DNA from: Flaccisagitta enflata
Taxonomy: Eukaryota > Chaetognatha > Sagittoidea > Aphragmophora
Assembly: GCA_965153355.1 (NCBI GenBank)
Contig: OZ231126.1
Coordinates: 71,672,001-71,736,000 of the forward strand
Reading direction: 5' to 3'
DNA: 64,000 nt
In this document: in pieces, positions 20,396-30,369 of the stretch
Numbering within the stretch: the stretch's first letter is position 1
Layout: each line of letters starts with the position of its first letter
Translations under genes and position numbers: made by a program
Notes under the pieces: model-generated
Seen by the model: the letters and a program-made list of their open reading frames with translations, nothing else
The model's database searches: none
Told to the model about the DNA's origin: nothing

Positions 20396-21595
20396 GGGCA
20401 GCGGCCCCAAAGGACCAATGTCTTGCAAAACACAGGGGGAATTTCCAGATGTCTGTCCTTCCTTCCATCCGTCCTTCTATCCCCCCTTTGCCCATCAAGA
20501 CCTCAAATTTGCCCTCCCAGCCCTCAATTTAGCCTTCCAGGCCTCAAATCAGCCTTCCACGCTTTATATCAGCCCCCCAGCCAATTCCATTCTGTTCACT
20601 TTTCTGTTTGTTTGTCTGTCCGTCACCCCCAGCCCTCTCAGGCCTAAAATCTACTCTATCAGGCCTGAGATCTGCCCTCTCAAGCCCTAAATCTGCTCTT
20701 TTGGGCAGCAGCCTCAAAGGGGTTGATGACCTATGCTTTCACACATATTGGGGATTTTTCTTTCTTCTTCTTCCACCTCCCCCCCTATAGCTCAGATCCT
20801 AGCCTCAAGGCCTGAATCCCAGCCTTGAGGCCCAAATCCCAGCCTTGAGACCCAAATCCCAGCCTTGAGACCCAAATCCTAGCCTTAGGGCTCCAGTCTC
20901 CCACAGCCAGGACCCAAAATCACCATCTTTGGCCGAGGCTGGGGTTTGGGCGCTTGAGAACTGAGATTTGGGAGCCTTGAGATAGGATTTGGGCCTTGGA
21001 CTAGAGGCTAGTAAGAGGAGGATCAGAGGAAAATCTGTGGCTTGATATCGTCCCTTCAGGGCCGCTGCCCTGCTTCCCCCTCAGCTTCAACCACAACCTA
21101 CTTAGAGGCAGGGCTCGGGTGCCCACTTTGACCAATACCAACGCTTTGCCTTAGCTATTAGGCCTGAAATCTTCCCTCAGATTAAAGAGCAAGAGAGGTA
21201 TATTTGAGGCCTGATAGAAGTGAGATTTCAGGCCTGATAAATTGAGTTTCAAGCCTGATAGGGTGGAATTTCAGGCCTGATAGAGGACGGTTCCAGAACC
21301 TGAAAAAATTTAGGGGAGATGGATGGACAGACAGATGGACGGATGAACCAAAGTCCCCCTGCGTCCTACTGGACTTTGTCCCCTTTGGGGCCGCTGCCCT
21401 GCTTCCTCTCACTCCATTCACAAGATCCCAAAGCAAGGAAGTGGCTATGTGACAACCTCTTATTGTTAGCCCCAAATCCAGTCTTCACAGACCTTGAATC
21501 TGACTCTATAGATTTAAGCATCCATCTTGAGAAAGCATTATAAGTCTTCAACTAGTACTTGCAGCTTAATACTTAATACTTAATACTTTTAGCTC

Positions 21596-21650
21596 AGGGG
21601 TGTATATAGTTTCATGACCTTTTATTAATTCCCCCCCTTTGATTTCCTTC
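21596..21650. mobile_element. Solo terminus of CAGGGGTGTATA element
   Basis: CAGGGGTGTATATAGTT followed by TTATTAATTCCCCCCCTTTG resembles the ends of the complete element at 40,454-41,094. The opposite terminus was not found nearby. Confidence 0.6.
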
Positions 21651-21799
21651 CCTGCAACTGTTGTGTTACCAAATCTATGATTTTCTCCTCCATAAAGCAA
21701 CAGGAAACAGTGTTTAGGTTTAAATTTCAGGTATGTTTTACTTATCAGGTTTTATAATTTGTTGCTGCCAAAAATTATGTTTTTCCCAAATTTTCTTTT

Positions 21800-22010
21800 T
21801 AGTCGCGTGCTACGCAGCTCTACCTCATTCTGTCCATTAGTCTGTCTGTCCATTCATCCATCCATCCGTTGGTCCATCCATCACACTTTACTTTTTTGGG
21901 GTTTTGCGGGTCTTTGCCTCACTGCTCCTGCCCAAATGACAAAGTGACCTCAAATACAGACCCTGCCCACCCACACGCACTAACAAGTTTGCCATGTATC
22001 TAGCCTTGTT
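21800..22010 (+). mobile_element. CGCGACT-family repeat, copy
   Basis: Starts TAGTCGCGTGCTACGCAGCT, has a GTCTGTCCATTCATCCATCC core and ends GTATCTAGCCTTGTT. Same arrangement, including ACTGCTCCTGCC-AAATG and GTGACCTCAAAT, as the copy at 52,857-53,043. Confidence 0.8.
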
Positions 22011-24189
22011 TTCTCTTTTCCCCTCACTTCATCTTCTTCTTCTCTCTCAAACCCTTTGGTTGTTGGAATTTGGATGTGTGGAACCATATACAGCTATTAT
22101 TACAGGCCTGTATCTCTTACCTAAAATTCCCTTGTGCTATAGGACTTGTACCTTTTCAGGATTGTTGTGCTGCTTTTGCTGCTTCTTCTCACTCATACAA
22201 GCATTGAGTGACATATTTGGTCAGAGAGCCCCAAAAAGAACAAAAGAAGAGCTCCAAAGAGACAAGAGTGTATGAGTAAAGATTGTATGAGTTCAAAGGC
22301 TGATTTCAGGCTAGTGAGGGCTCATTTGAGGCCTGAAAAGCCTAGATTATGTTTGAGAGGGCTTGTTCAATGTCTAAATGAGCTTTTTTGAAACCCAAGG
22401 GGGCTGAATTAAGGCTCTTTGTTTCGATGTCCCACACCTGCCCTCCTAAAAACTCATGATGGCTGATTTTGAATCTGAAACAGCTGTTCTAGTGAGTCTG
22501 ATAAAATTTATGCTGTGAGTAATCAATAGCAGCCTAAAGGCAGTAAGTGGTCAATGGTACTCGTGCCCTGCTTGAGTAGTATGTAATTTCCATTGTGTTC
22601 TTCTAGAAATTTGTCCATTGAGGCTGCTGTTAAAAAAATAAAATAGTCATCCACACATGAGTGCACAAAGGTCAGCATTTAATGCCCTGCTAGGAGTGAT
22701 CCAGTAGAAAGTTGGGTAAAGCAGGGCAGCGGCCTGAAGGCCAATGTCCTGTGAACCATAGGGGAGAATTTTCAACAGGTCGCCCAAGGGCAATATGTGG
22801 TCAGCGATACCCGTTGCCCTGCTTTGCATGGTTGTAGAGTGGGAATGAGAGTTCGGGCCTGGGAGGGCAGATTTCAGGCCTGAGAGGACAGGTAACAGGC
22901 CTGAAAGGTCAAATTTCAGACTTGAGAGGGCAGATTCAAGCCCGGAGAGGGCAGATTTCGAGCCTGAGAGGGCAGATTTTAGGCGCCCAGAGGAGCAGTT
23001 GGGCCTGGGAGGCCTGGGGGCATGGATGGACGGACGGACGGACGGATGAACGAACAAAAGTCCCCTGTATTCTACAGGACTTAGTCCCCTTTGGGGCCGC
23101 TGCTCAACAGGACATTAACCCTTTGGGACCGAGGGTATATTTCAGGCTTTACATGACTGATTTAGGCCTGAGAGGAGGCATATTTGAGGCTGGAGGGCAG
23201 AATTAAGGCTTGGAGAGCAGATTTGAGGTTTGTAGGCAAATTTGAGCTTTGGAGGAGCTGATTTGATGTGATGGCTAATTGAAGTTCTGGAGGTCAGATC
23301 TGAAGCTGGGGGGGCTGATATGAAGCCTGGAAGGCCGACTTGAGGCCTGGAGGGCTAAATTAAGGGCTGGGAGGGCAAATTTGAGGCCATGATGGCTAAT
23401 GGGGGGAGGGACAGAAGGCTGGAAGGAAGGACGGACAGAAGGACGGACGTCTGGAAATTCCCCCTGTTATCTACAGGACATCGGCACTTTGGGGCTGCTG
23501 CCAAAAATAGGAGGATGTTTTCTGCTCATTTTTTTGCAATGTTTCACAATCTCCCTGATAGATGAACCGACAGTTGGACAGATTAACCATTGGAAAAATC
23601 AACAGACTAGCCAAGAGACAAAACCCCTCGCAGATATTCAAGAATGCATATAAAAACAGGATTAGACCATGAAACTAGTCATCCAAGGATCGCACATGGT
23701 CACCCGATGCCCTGCTTTGAGTGATCAAGTTAAGTAGTGGAGTGAGAGCAGGGCAGCGGCCCTAAAGGGCCAATGTCTTGTTGGACACAGGGGTGAATTT
23801 TGAGATGTTCTGAGGCGCATTTGAAGTTGGGATGGCAGAATTTAGTGCTTTAAAGTTAGGGGGGCAGGCTTGAGGCCTAGAGGACAAAATTGAGGCCTGA
23901 AGAGTTGATTTGAGGCCTGGAGGGCGGATTTGAGGTCTGGAGGGCTGATTTAAGGTCTTGAGGGCAGATATGAGGTCTGGAGAGCTGATATGAGCTCTCA
24001 AAGGCTAAATTGAGGTCTCAAAGGGCTAATTTAAGGGCTCAGAGGGCCAAAATCAGGCCTGAGACTGCAGAGTTGAGGCTTCCCTGGCTAAGGGGGGGGG
24101 GAAAGAAGGACAGAGAGACGGACAGAAGGATGGATGGACAGATGTCTCAAAATTCCCCTTGTGTCCTAGAGGACATCGGCCCTTTGAGA

Positions 24190-24692
24190 CCGCTGCCCAA
24201 TAAGTCTGCTCATTTTTTTGCAATGTTTCACAATCTCCCTGATAGATGAACTGACAGTTGGACAGATTAACCATTGGAAAAATCAGCAGGCTAGCCAAGA
24301 GACAAAGCCCCTTGCAGATATTCGAGAATGCAGGTAAAAACAGGATGAGACCATGAAAAAACTGATGGTGGGAAAATCCTCGGAAATCCCCATGGCAATG
24401 CTTATGTTTGACAGACTATAAAGAAGGGGTTTTTCAAGGAATTGACAAAAAAATTGGTGACGGTTTTAAAGATCTTGAAAAGATCTTTCAAATGGGACCA
24501 ATCTGGCATTTCTAGCTTTATTCGTTCAAAAGTTATGAGCAAAACAAGTGAAATAATGAAAATGGAAGAAAAATTCAATGATCTAGAAAATGGTCCAAAA
24601 TCTTCATAACATTGCTTATGTTTGACAGCTTATAAATTGGTTGTTTTTCAATGGATTTCAAAATAATTGGTGACGGTTGAAAAGATCTTGAA
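24190..24692. mobile_element. Right arm of foldback, first part (before LINE insertion)
   Basis: Inverted copy of about 19,930-20,400. It stops at AAAGATCTTGAA; the next base of the arm resumes at 34,743 after the LINE. Confidence 0.92.
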
Positions 24693-25166
24693 CGGTAAAC
24701 GGTAAACATGTTTTATTGACGAATGTGATCAATGATCCATTAAATCAACTCAACAACGAGAACACACATCAACTCAACAACGAGAGCACACATTGATGAG
24801 TGAGAGCACGTATTGCACGTAATCCAATGGTTTAGCGTGGTTTCGAAAGAACACGTATCACAGGATGAAAATGAACTAAACGTAGCAGCTTCATAACGTG
24901 GCTAGTTTCAACTAATCTAACAGATGGCAAGGAACGCGACAATAACTGGTGAAACTAAATATTCCGTCCGGAACCCCCCCCCCCCCTTGGAGGTGGTGGC
25001 ATCTGATGACCCCACCTCTAATCGTAGCATAATCACATGCCGTAAATCAAAATAGACGTCCCCCGTCTTCATCATTGGCCAGGAAGCCCTCCATGGCTTG
25101 TGGTTCTAAGGTTTGATAGCTAACAAAGAGTCTTTCAATCGATCGATCAACAGTAGCGTTTTCCAC
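24693..25166 (-). other. LINE 3' untranslated region and TTTACCG tail
   Basis: No ORF. Ends on the minus strand with two copies of TTTACCG, next to the duplicated target CTTGAA. A short tandem-repeat tail is typical of several LINE clades and is used for template slippage during target-primed reverse transcription (family knowledge). Confidence 0.8.
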
Positions 25167-27524
25167 TCATTTCCTCGGATCTTCGTCGAGCAGCTCGGTT
25201 ACGCCTGAGGTGTATGTCACGAGGTATCGTACCCTGAAGATCGTGCCCAGCTGGAACTGTCTGTTTCGATGTTGGGCGTCATCGTCGTGGCTTCCGCGGC
25301 TTTCGGCGCTGTCGTTGTATCTCGCCGTGTCGCCATATCTTGTGTCTTCCTCGCCGGAGGTTGTTTTACTTCCGGATTTCCCTTTAACTCGTGAGTCTTT
25401 CCCCTTCTTTCCTTTCCCGGCGGCTCCGTCTTGCGCGTTGCTGCGTTGGAGCCATTCGTCGGTATCTTCCGTGTTGGCTACGTCCGGGAGTTGCGCGCCT
25501 GCCTCCTCGTCTGACGCTCGTTGAGATGGCGTTGGGCTTTTCGTCATTAGCCAGTCGCCGTAGAAGCTGTTTTTATTTGGACGTACCGACGGGCGTCCAC
25601 GGCTCGTTGAAGGTTGCGCAGCCTCGTTCGTCTCCTCATGCGACGGCCCGATTTGCGCAGAGGAGGAAGCTCGTGATGGTGCTTCGGTGATTGCTGAGTC
25701 CGATGGCGGCGAACTGATAGTAAGTGGACGGATTTTGTGTTGGTCGGGAGTCGGCTTTTCGGCATTGACGATGGTGGAAAACGCGGATGCAATTGCCCCC
25801 CTTCTTTTCGGGATTTTCCGTCTACGTCCTTCTCCTCCCCTTTCTCCTCCCCTTCCTGCCTCCTCCTCCTCCGTGCTGGTCTGTTCGAGTTTAACTTCGA
25901 CTTCGACGGCTCGTTTCGGATTCGGTTTCTGGGCAGGACGATGGGAGCGTAGAACTCTGTCTGATGGGAGTGGCGGAGATTTCTTCCGCCGTTGTTTCCT
26001 CGGTGCTCGAGCAAGGCCTTCGTCGGAGGCTTCTTTATCCGTGTTGCTTGAAGTGTACGAGGTTGGATGGCGCGTTGCGTCGGCGAATTCGATTGCCATC
26101 TCGATTGCGTCTTCCATTTCTGCACGACTTATGGTGCGTTCGGCGTCGGCGCTGGCGCTAACGTTGGCGTTTACGGAAGAGTTATCACGACTTATGGTTC
26201 GTTCGGCGTCGTTGGAGTCGACGCTGGCGCCGGCGTTGGTGTTTACGGAAGGGTTGTCAGTTTCTCGTGATGCTTCCCCCGGTGTTTGAGCGCGTATCGG
26301 GAGTGAGAAGCTGGTTTGCGGACGGGCCTCCGATTTGCGTTTCTCCATCGTTCTGATGAATTCTTCGGCAGCAGGAATGTTCCTTCGCATGATGGTCATG
26401 AGGTCCTCTTTTGGTGGCGCCGTGTTTATTTCGATTGCCGGGACCCTATCGTCGAAAGGTTTTTCCGCCTCGCCGATACTGTTCATCGCCCCTCTGGGTA
26501 GACCGGAGGGGGCGTCTCCAATTCTTGCGATTCGGCCGGCGTCTTCCGATGAAACCGCCATTTGCAGCGTCGAGACCGTCGACACCGTTGAGAAAGCCAT
26601 CGATGCCGTCGACGCCGACGTTACCGAACCCACGTCCGACGGACGCCTTATGTTATTGATGACGTTGAGGATCTGCTTCGCTGCATCGGTCAATCCTTCT
26701 TGGTAACCTCCTGAGTAGGAGGTCTCGCGTTGGGCGTCTTCATCGCGCTGCGGCGTCGCGCCTTCGCTTCGTTCGACCAGGTTTAGCGACTCTTCCATCG
26801 CCGCCGCCATATCGCGTTGGAAGTTAATCTCCTCTTCTTGATGATTCTGTGTCTGAGATAAGGTGAAATGGAATCGTTTAGTGTTATTGTTCCATCGTCG
26901 AGCCAGGTGCCCATCTGCCCCCCCCAGTGTGCCAACGCTCTTCAAGTATCGGACTCTGACCCCCCTTCCCTGCCTACGGACAGACTTCTTGTTCTCTCTT
27001 CCCCCTTCCGTGTCCAGCAGACTGTCACCCATGTGGTGATCACGTTCCAACGGCCAGAATGAGAGGGCGTGACAGTTACGTAGGCAACGAGATAATGTGA
27101 ATATCAGCGTGATGACCAGTACGACGCATAGATCGTAACACAAATTGTAATTAACGTGCATACAAAGATGAAAGAATGAAAGTAAGATGAACATAATACG
27201 TGAAGTGTAGAATTTAGAGCGGGTATAAACCCCCATTCGTACGTACGAGGTTTTCATATCATACAAAGTTTTTGAAGTTTTTCCTCCCCTGGTGATTAAT
27301 TCATTTTCAGTTACCACCTGGGGTTCGCCATCTTTTTCGTCGTCTGTATCTTTCGGGTTAAGACAGCACAGCAAACACTTCAAGTTAGGCCTCTTATACC
27401 CTCTTGATTCCCGTCGCTTCTCTTTCATATTCTTTGCCGCTTCAATATCTGCCCGTCGTTCTCTTTCGTGGTGGACCTCCATTTTAGCCTTCACCTGTTG
27501 AACGTGAGACACAGGAATGGTCAT
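25167..27524 (-). CDS. LINE ORF3: 785-residue protein with hydrophobic segment, unknown function
   Basis: Starts 41 bases before the end of ORF2 in a different frame, suggesting coupled translation. Residues 110-147 (RIMFILLSFFHLCMHV then CYDLCVVLVITLIFTL) form one or two likely membrane segments, preceded by a basic, Cys-containing stretch (KCLLCC, residues 49-54). The rest is polar and low in order: acidic, Ser/Thr-rich, with Ala/Asp/Val-rich direct repeats (ERTISRDNSSVNANVSASAD, about 425-450), a basic patch (RKQRRKKSPP) and a Gly/Lys-rich end. No knuckle, RNase H or known enzyme motif seen. The length of open frame argues for a maintained ORF. A third ORF after the RT ORF with a membrane segment is unusual for LINEs; function unknown. 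Confidence 0.75.
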   Translation of the reverse strand: MTIPVSHVQQVKAKMEVHHERERRADIEAAKNMKEKRRESRGYKRPNLKCLLCCLNPKDTDDEKDGEPQVVTENELITRGGKTSKTLYDMKTSYVRMGVYTRSKFYTSRIMFILLSFFHLCMHVNYNLCYDLCVVLVITLIFTLSRCLRNCHALSFWPLERDHHMGDSLLDTEGGRENKKSVRRQGRGVRVRYLKSVGTLGGADGHLARRWNNNTKRFHFTLSQTQNHQEEEINFQRDMAAAMEESLNLVERSEGATPQRDEDAQRETSYSGGYQEGLTDAAKQILNVINNIRRPSDVGSVTSASTASMAFSTVSTVSTLQMAVSSEDAGRIARIGDAPSGLPRGAMNSIGEAEKPFDDRVPAIEINTAPPKEDLMTIMRRNIPAAEEFIRTMEKRKSEARPQTSFSLPIRAQTPGEASRETDNPSVNTNAGASVDSNDAERTISRDNSSVNANVSASADAERTISRAEMEDAIEMAIEFADATRHPTSYTSSNTDKEASDEGLARAPRKQRRKKSPPLPSDRVLRSHRPAQKPNPKRAVEVEVKLEQTSTEEEEAGRGGERGGEGRRRKIPKRRGAIASAFSTIVNAEKPTPDQHKIRPLTISSPPSDSAITEAPSRASSSAQIGPSHEETNEAAQPSTSRGRPSVRPNKNSFYGDWLMTKSPTPSQRASDEEAGAQLPDVANTEDTDEWLQRSNAQDGAAGKGKKGKDSRVKGKSGSKTTSGEEDTRYGDTARYNDSAESRGSHDDDAQHRNRQFQLGTIFRVRYLVTYTSGVTELLDEDPRK

Positions 27525-30369
27525 TTAAGAATAGACAGTGGAAGCATTCGTGATTGCTTGTCATCGGGAGAAAAACGTCAAAGGGTGATTTGTTTGTTGG
27601 TCGTTTCCACGCATGTTCGGCGTGTCTTTGCTGGAACTTGAACATTGCTCGGTTATTTCTGTTTATGTTCGTAAAGCGGCTTTCTGCTCTTCGCATGATC
27701 GTAGTTTGAATACGTTCGACGTCAATTGCGTCAAAGATGACCCTTTCCGGTGTACGCCTTGGGACTCCCGCTGCGGCCTTAAGGGTTCTCAGTTGGACGT
27801 TGCTTACTTCATTCCAGTGGCAGGCCGCCATTGGCGCGTAGGCGACTGCCGCGTAATCGAAGAGACTGACGACGAGCGCGTTGATCAGATCCAAGACCAG
27901 TTTCGGGTCCCGTCCGTTTAGTGCCTTCGATATTTTGGCTATTTGGAAGGCTCGTGGAATAGCTTTGTTTGATAGGTGTTTTATGTGTGGTTGCCAGGTT
28001 AACTTTGAGTCAAAGATTGTACCAAGAAACTTCACCTTGTCAACTACTTTGAGTTTCTGTCCGTATAGATATAGTTTCGGTTTTTCTTTTGTCGGCTTTG
28101 TTGAGCGGCTGAATACTATTACTTCCGTTTTTGTTGGGGAAGGGAGCAGGCGCCATTTAGATCCCCACTCCTCCAATTCCTTCAGGTATTTTTGCATTTC
28201 TTGGACAGCGATGAGTAGATTCACGAATGCCCGCCACTCTGCTGCGTCATCAGCATAATTACTTCCGTCGCTCCACAGGCTTGCCAATGTTTCCATATCC
28301 GTTCCAGGCATGTCTCTAATGTAGAAAGAGAATAGCGGAGGGGATCCCACTCCCCCTTGCGGTGCTGACGCTTCCAATGGACGTATTGTCGAGAGGATGT
28401 TCTTTTCTTTGATTCGGAATTCCCGGTTTGTGAGGAATGAGGCTATCATTTTTACTAATGGCATTGGGACGTTTTCCTCGAGGAGTTTGTATATTAATCC
28501 ACGATGCCAAAGACGGTCGAATGCTTTCTCCAAGTCCACGAAGACTCCAATCAGCTCCTTTTTTGTCTTGAAGGCCGTGGCGCAATCTTCAGCAAGTTTG
28601 AGGATACTTTCTTGGGCGGAGCGGCCCTTTCGGAATCCACACTGACGTTCTCTCTCCAACTGTTGGGTGGCAAGATACTTGTTGAATACGCGTAGGTAAG
28701 TCCGTTCCAGTATCTTACCTATGACTGAACACAACGAAATCGGTCTGTAGTTTGCGCTGAATGCTCCATCTTTTCCAGGTTTTACGAGCATCGCGGTGTA
28801 CGCCGTTTTCCACCGCTTAGGAAAGTAGGTTCGGATTACACATGCGTTGAAGATTTTTGTAAGGTGGGCGATTGTATTCTTTGTGAAGCGTTTCGTCATC
28901 CAATGATCAATGCCATCGGGGCCCGCCGCCCCCTTTGGTTTGATCATTTTTATGAATTCTACTATTTCCGTTTCCGTCGTTAGCATCTCTTTCCTTACAT
29001 CGTCTTCTCCCATATCTTCTTCCGTCCAATCCGACACTTGGAGTGCTTCGTGGTTCTCTAGTTGACGTTCTACTTCATTTTTCCAGTCGTCATCCATTCT
29101 TGGATCCGGTGCCATTGAGCAGGTTTCCTGGAGGCGATCTGCATGCAGCTCCACATTCTCCTCTACGCTGTTTGTTTTAGTGCCATCCGGTTTTATCAGA
29201 GCCTTAAAGTTTTCTTCTTTTTGCTTTCTTCCTGCGATATCGTTCATTAGCTGCCATCGTTTTTTCGGATTGTTCTCATTTAAGATCTTCGAGCCTTGGC
29301 GTTGCTGGTGATTCTTTTTATCGATGTCAATACAGCGCTTTATTTCTCTATTCAACCAATTTGAATGTTGCTTCTCCGTATCACTAAGACGCACTCTTCC
29401 CCGTCTTTTCCGCTCTAATTTCCTTCTTTCCGTTATTAGCGCCGATGTTTCCTTGCTTAGCGTAATTCCATCATGAGTTCTAATTTTTTTTACATATGTT
29501 GCCCGCGTTTTACATTTGTTTATCACTGTTTCGAATTTCTCGATTTCGTTGTCTATGTCCTCCGTCGTTTTCGGTCCCGGTGGCCAGATGTATTCCACCT
29601 CATTCTGGTATTCCTTGAATTTGTCCTCGTCTGTTATACTTGCCATGAGTGGCTCGTTTTTCGTCGCAATTTCCAGTTCGATATATAGAGGCATGTGATC
29701 CGAGCCCCATGAGTCCAGCACCCCGTAATTTGTTATTTTGGATTGTGCGTAGCAGTTCACAAAGGCGACATCCAACACGTCGTCACGGTCTCCGTCTCGT
29801 CTCGCAAAGTGTGTAATTTGTTCGTTTGGTACGTATTCCAGATTATTGAGTTCCATTATTCTCTTGAGTTCCTTTCCCGCATCCGAATCGCTGTGACCTG
29901 CATAATCGGTGTGTGTGGCGTTAAAGTCTCCTCCAATCACTCCCATTACTCCGTTGCTTACGAGTGCCATTTGTTCCACAAAGTCTTCTCCAATTTTCTC
30001 TCTTGGGTGGACATATTCAGTCGCCACAACAATCGTCTTCCCCTCGATTTTTAAAGTTGCTAGTATTCGTTCTTCACTGCCGTCCGTGTGTAATTGTACA
30101 AAGGTTCCCTTGGGGACCAGCATAGCCACCCCCCCTGGGCTGTGCTTCCGTGTTGGCCGATTAGCTATTTCTACATTATGGAATCTCGCACGAATAGCTG
30201 TCTCCTCCCCCCTTTGGAGTCGTATATCATTCAAAAGGAAGACATAATTACGGTATTTGGGATTATTAAGTAGCTTATGAAAAAGAGGCTTTTTTGCCGG
30301 ATTACCGTCGCTATTCCAAAACGCAATTGCCAGTCGGTTCGGACGCTCGTTATCAGATCCCGGCGCCAT
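27484..30369 (-). CDS. LINE ORF2: APE-type endonuclease and reverse transcriptase
   Basis: 961 residues. An N-terminal APE-like endonuclease nicks the target: IAFWNSDGN (residues 13-21), GGDFNATHTDYAG (about 145), LDVAFVN (about 197) and SDHMPL (about 221). The usual SETHL motif with catalytic Glu is LLNDIRL here. The reverse transcriptase follows: ANYRPISLCSVIGKILE (about 515), FVDLEKAFDRLWH (about 608), the region corresponding to PQGSVLSP reads PQGGVGSPPLF, and the catalytic box NYADD is near residue 702. There is a short C-terminal tail with HECFHC but no RNase H. ATG overlaps the end of ORF1 (AACAATGGC ... TGATAA), consistent with termination-reinitiation. Confidence 0.95.
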   Translation of the reverse strand: MAPGSDNERPNRLAIAFWNSDGNPAKKPLFHKLLNNPKYRNYVFLLNDIRLQRGEETAIRARFHNVEIANRPTRKHSPGGVAMLVPKGTFVQLHTDGSEERILATLKIEGKTIVVATEYVHPREKIGEDFVEQMALVSNGVMGVIGGDFNATHTDYAGHSDSDAGKELKRIMELNNLEYVPNEQITHFARRDGDRDDVLDVAFVNCYAQSKITNYGVLDSWGSDHMPLYIELEIATKNEPLMASITDEDKFKEYQNEVEYIWPPGPKTTEDIDNEIEKFETVINKCKTRATYVKKIRTHDGITLSKETSALITERRKLERKRRGRVRLSDTEKQHSNWLNREIKRCIDIDKKNHQQRQGSKILNENNPKKRWQLMNDIAGRKQKEENFKALIKPDGTKTNSVEENVELHADRLQETCSMAPDPRMDDDWKNEVERQLENHEALQVSDWTEEDMGEDDVRKEMLTTETEIVEFIKMIKPKGAAGPDGIDHWMTKRFTKNTIAHLTKIFNACVIRTYFPKRWKTAYTAMLVKPGKDGAFSANYRPISLCSVIGKILERTYLRVFNKYLATQQLERERQCGFRKGRSAQESILKLAEDCATAFKTKKELIGVFVDLEKAFDRLWHRGLIYKLLEENVPMPLVKMIASFLTNREFRIKEKNILSTIRPLEASAPQGGVGSPPLFSFYIRDMPGTDMETLASLWSDGSNYADDAAEWRAFVNLLIAVQEMQKYLKELEEWGSKWRLLPSPTKTEVIVFSRSTKPTKEKPKLYLYGQKLKVVDKVKFLGTIFDSKLTWQPHIKHLSNKAIPRAFQIAKISKALNGRDPKLVLDLINALVVSLFDYAAVAYAPMAACHWNEVSNVQLRTLKAAAGVPRRTPERVIFDAIDVERIQTTIMRRAESRFTNINRNNRAMFKFQQRHAEHAWKRPTNKSPFDVFLPMTSNHECFHCLFLNDHSCVSRSTGEG

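Larger units (their letters stand above)
20396..24189. repeat. Loop of foldback: ~21-bp minisatellites and GGGCAGCGGCC modules
   Basis: Filled with degenerate units of the form AGGCCTGAGAGGGCAGATTTG in one orientation (22,850-22,985, 23,160-23,400, 23,820-24,080) and the complement in the other (20,490-20,700). Boundaries between blocks carry GGGCAGCGGCCCCAAAGG with CCAATGTCYTG or the inverse CCTTTGGGGCCGCTGCCC. A 25-bp array (CCCAAATCCCAGCCTTGAGA) sits at 20,790-20,900. No gene recognised. Confidence 0.85.

Noticed and set aside
25547-26289. Arg-rich and Ser-rich frames overlapping LINE ORF3
   Set aside because: Alternative-frame readings of ORF3; shorter and without initiation context or motif.
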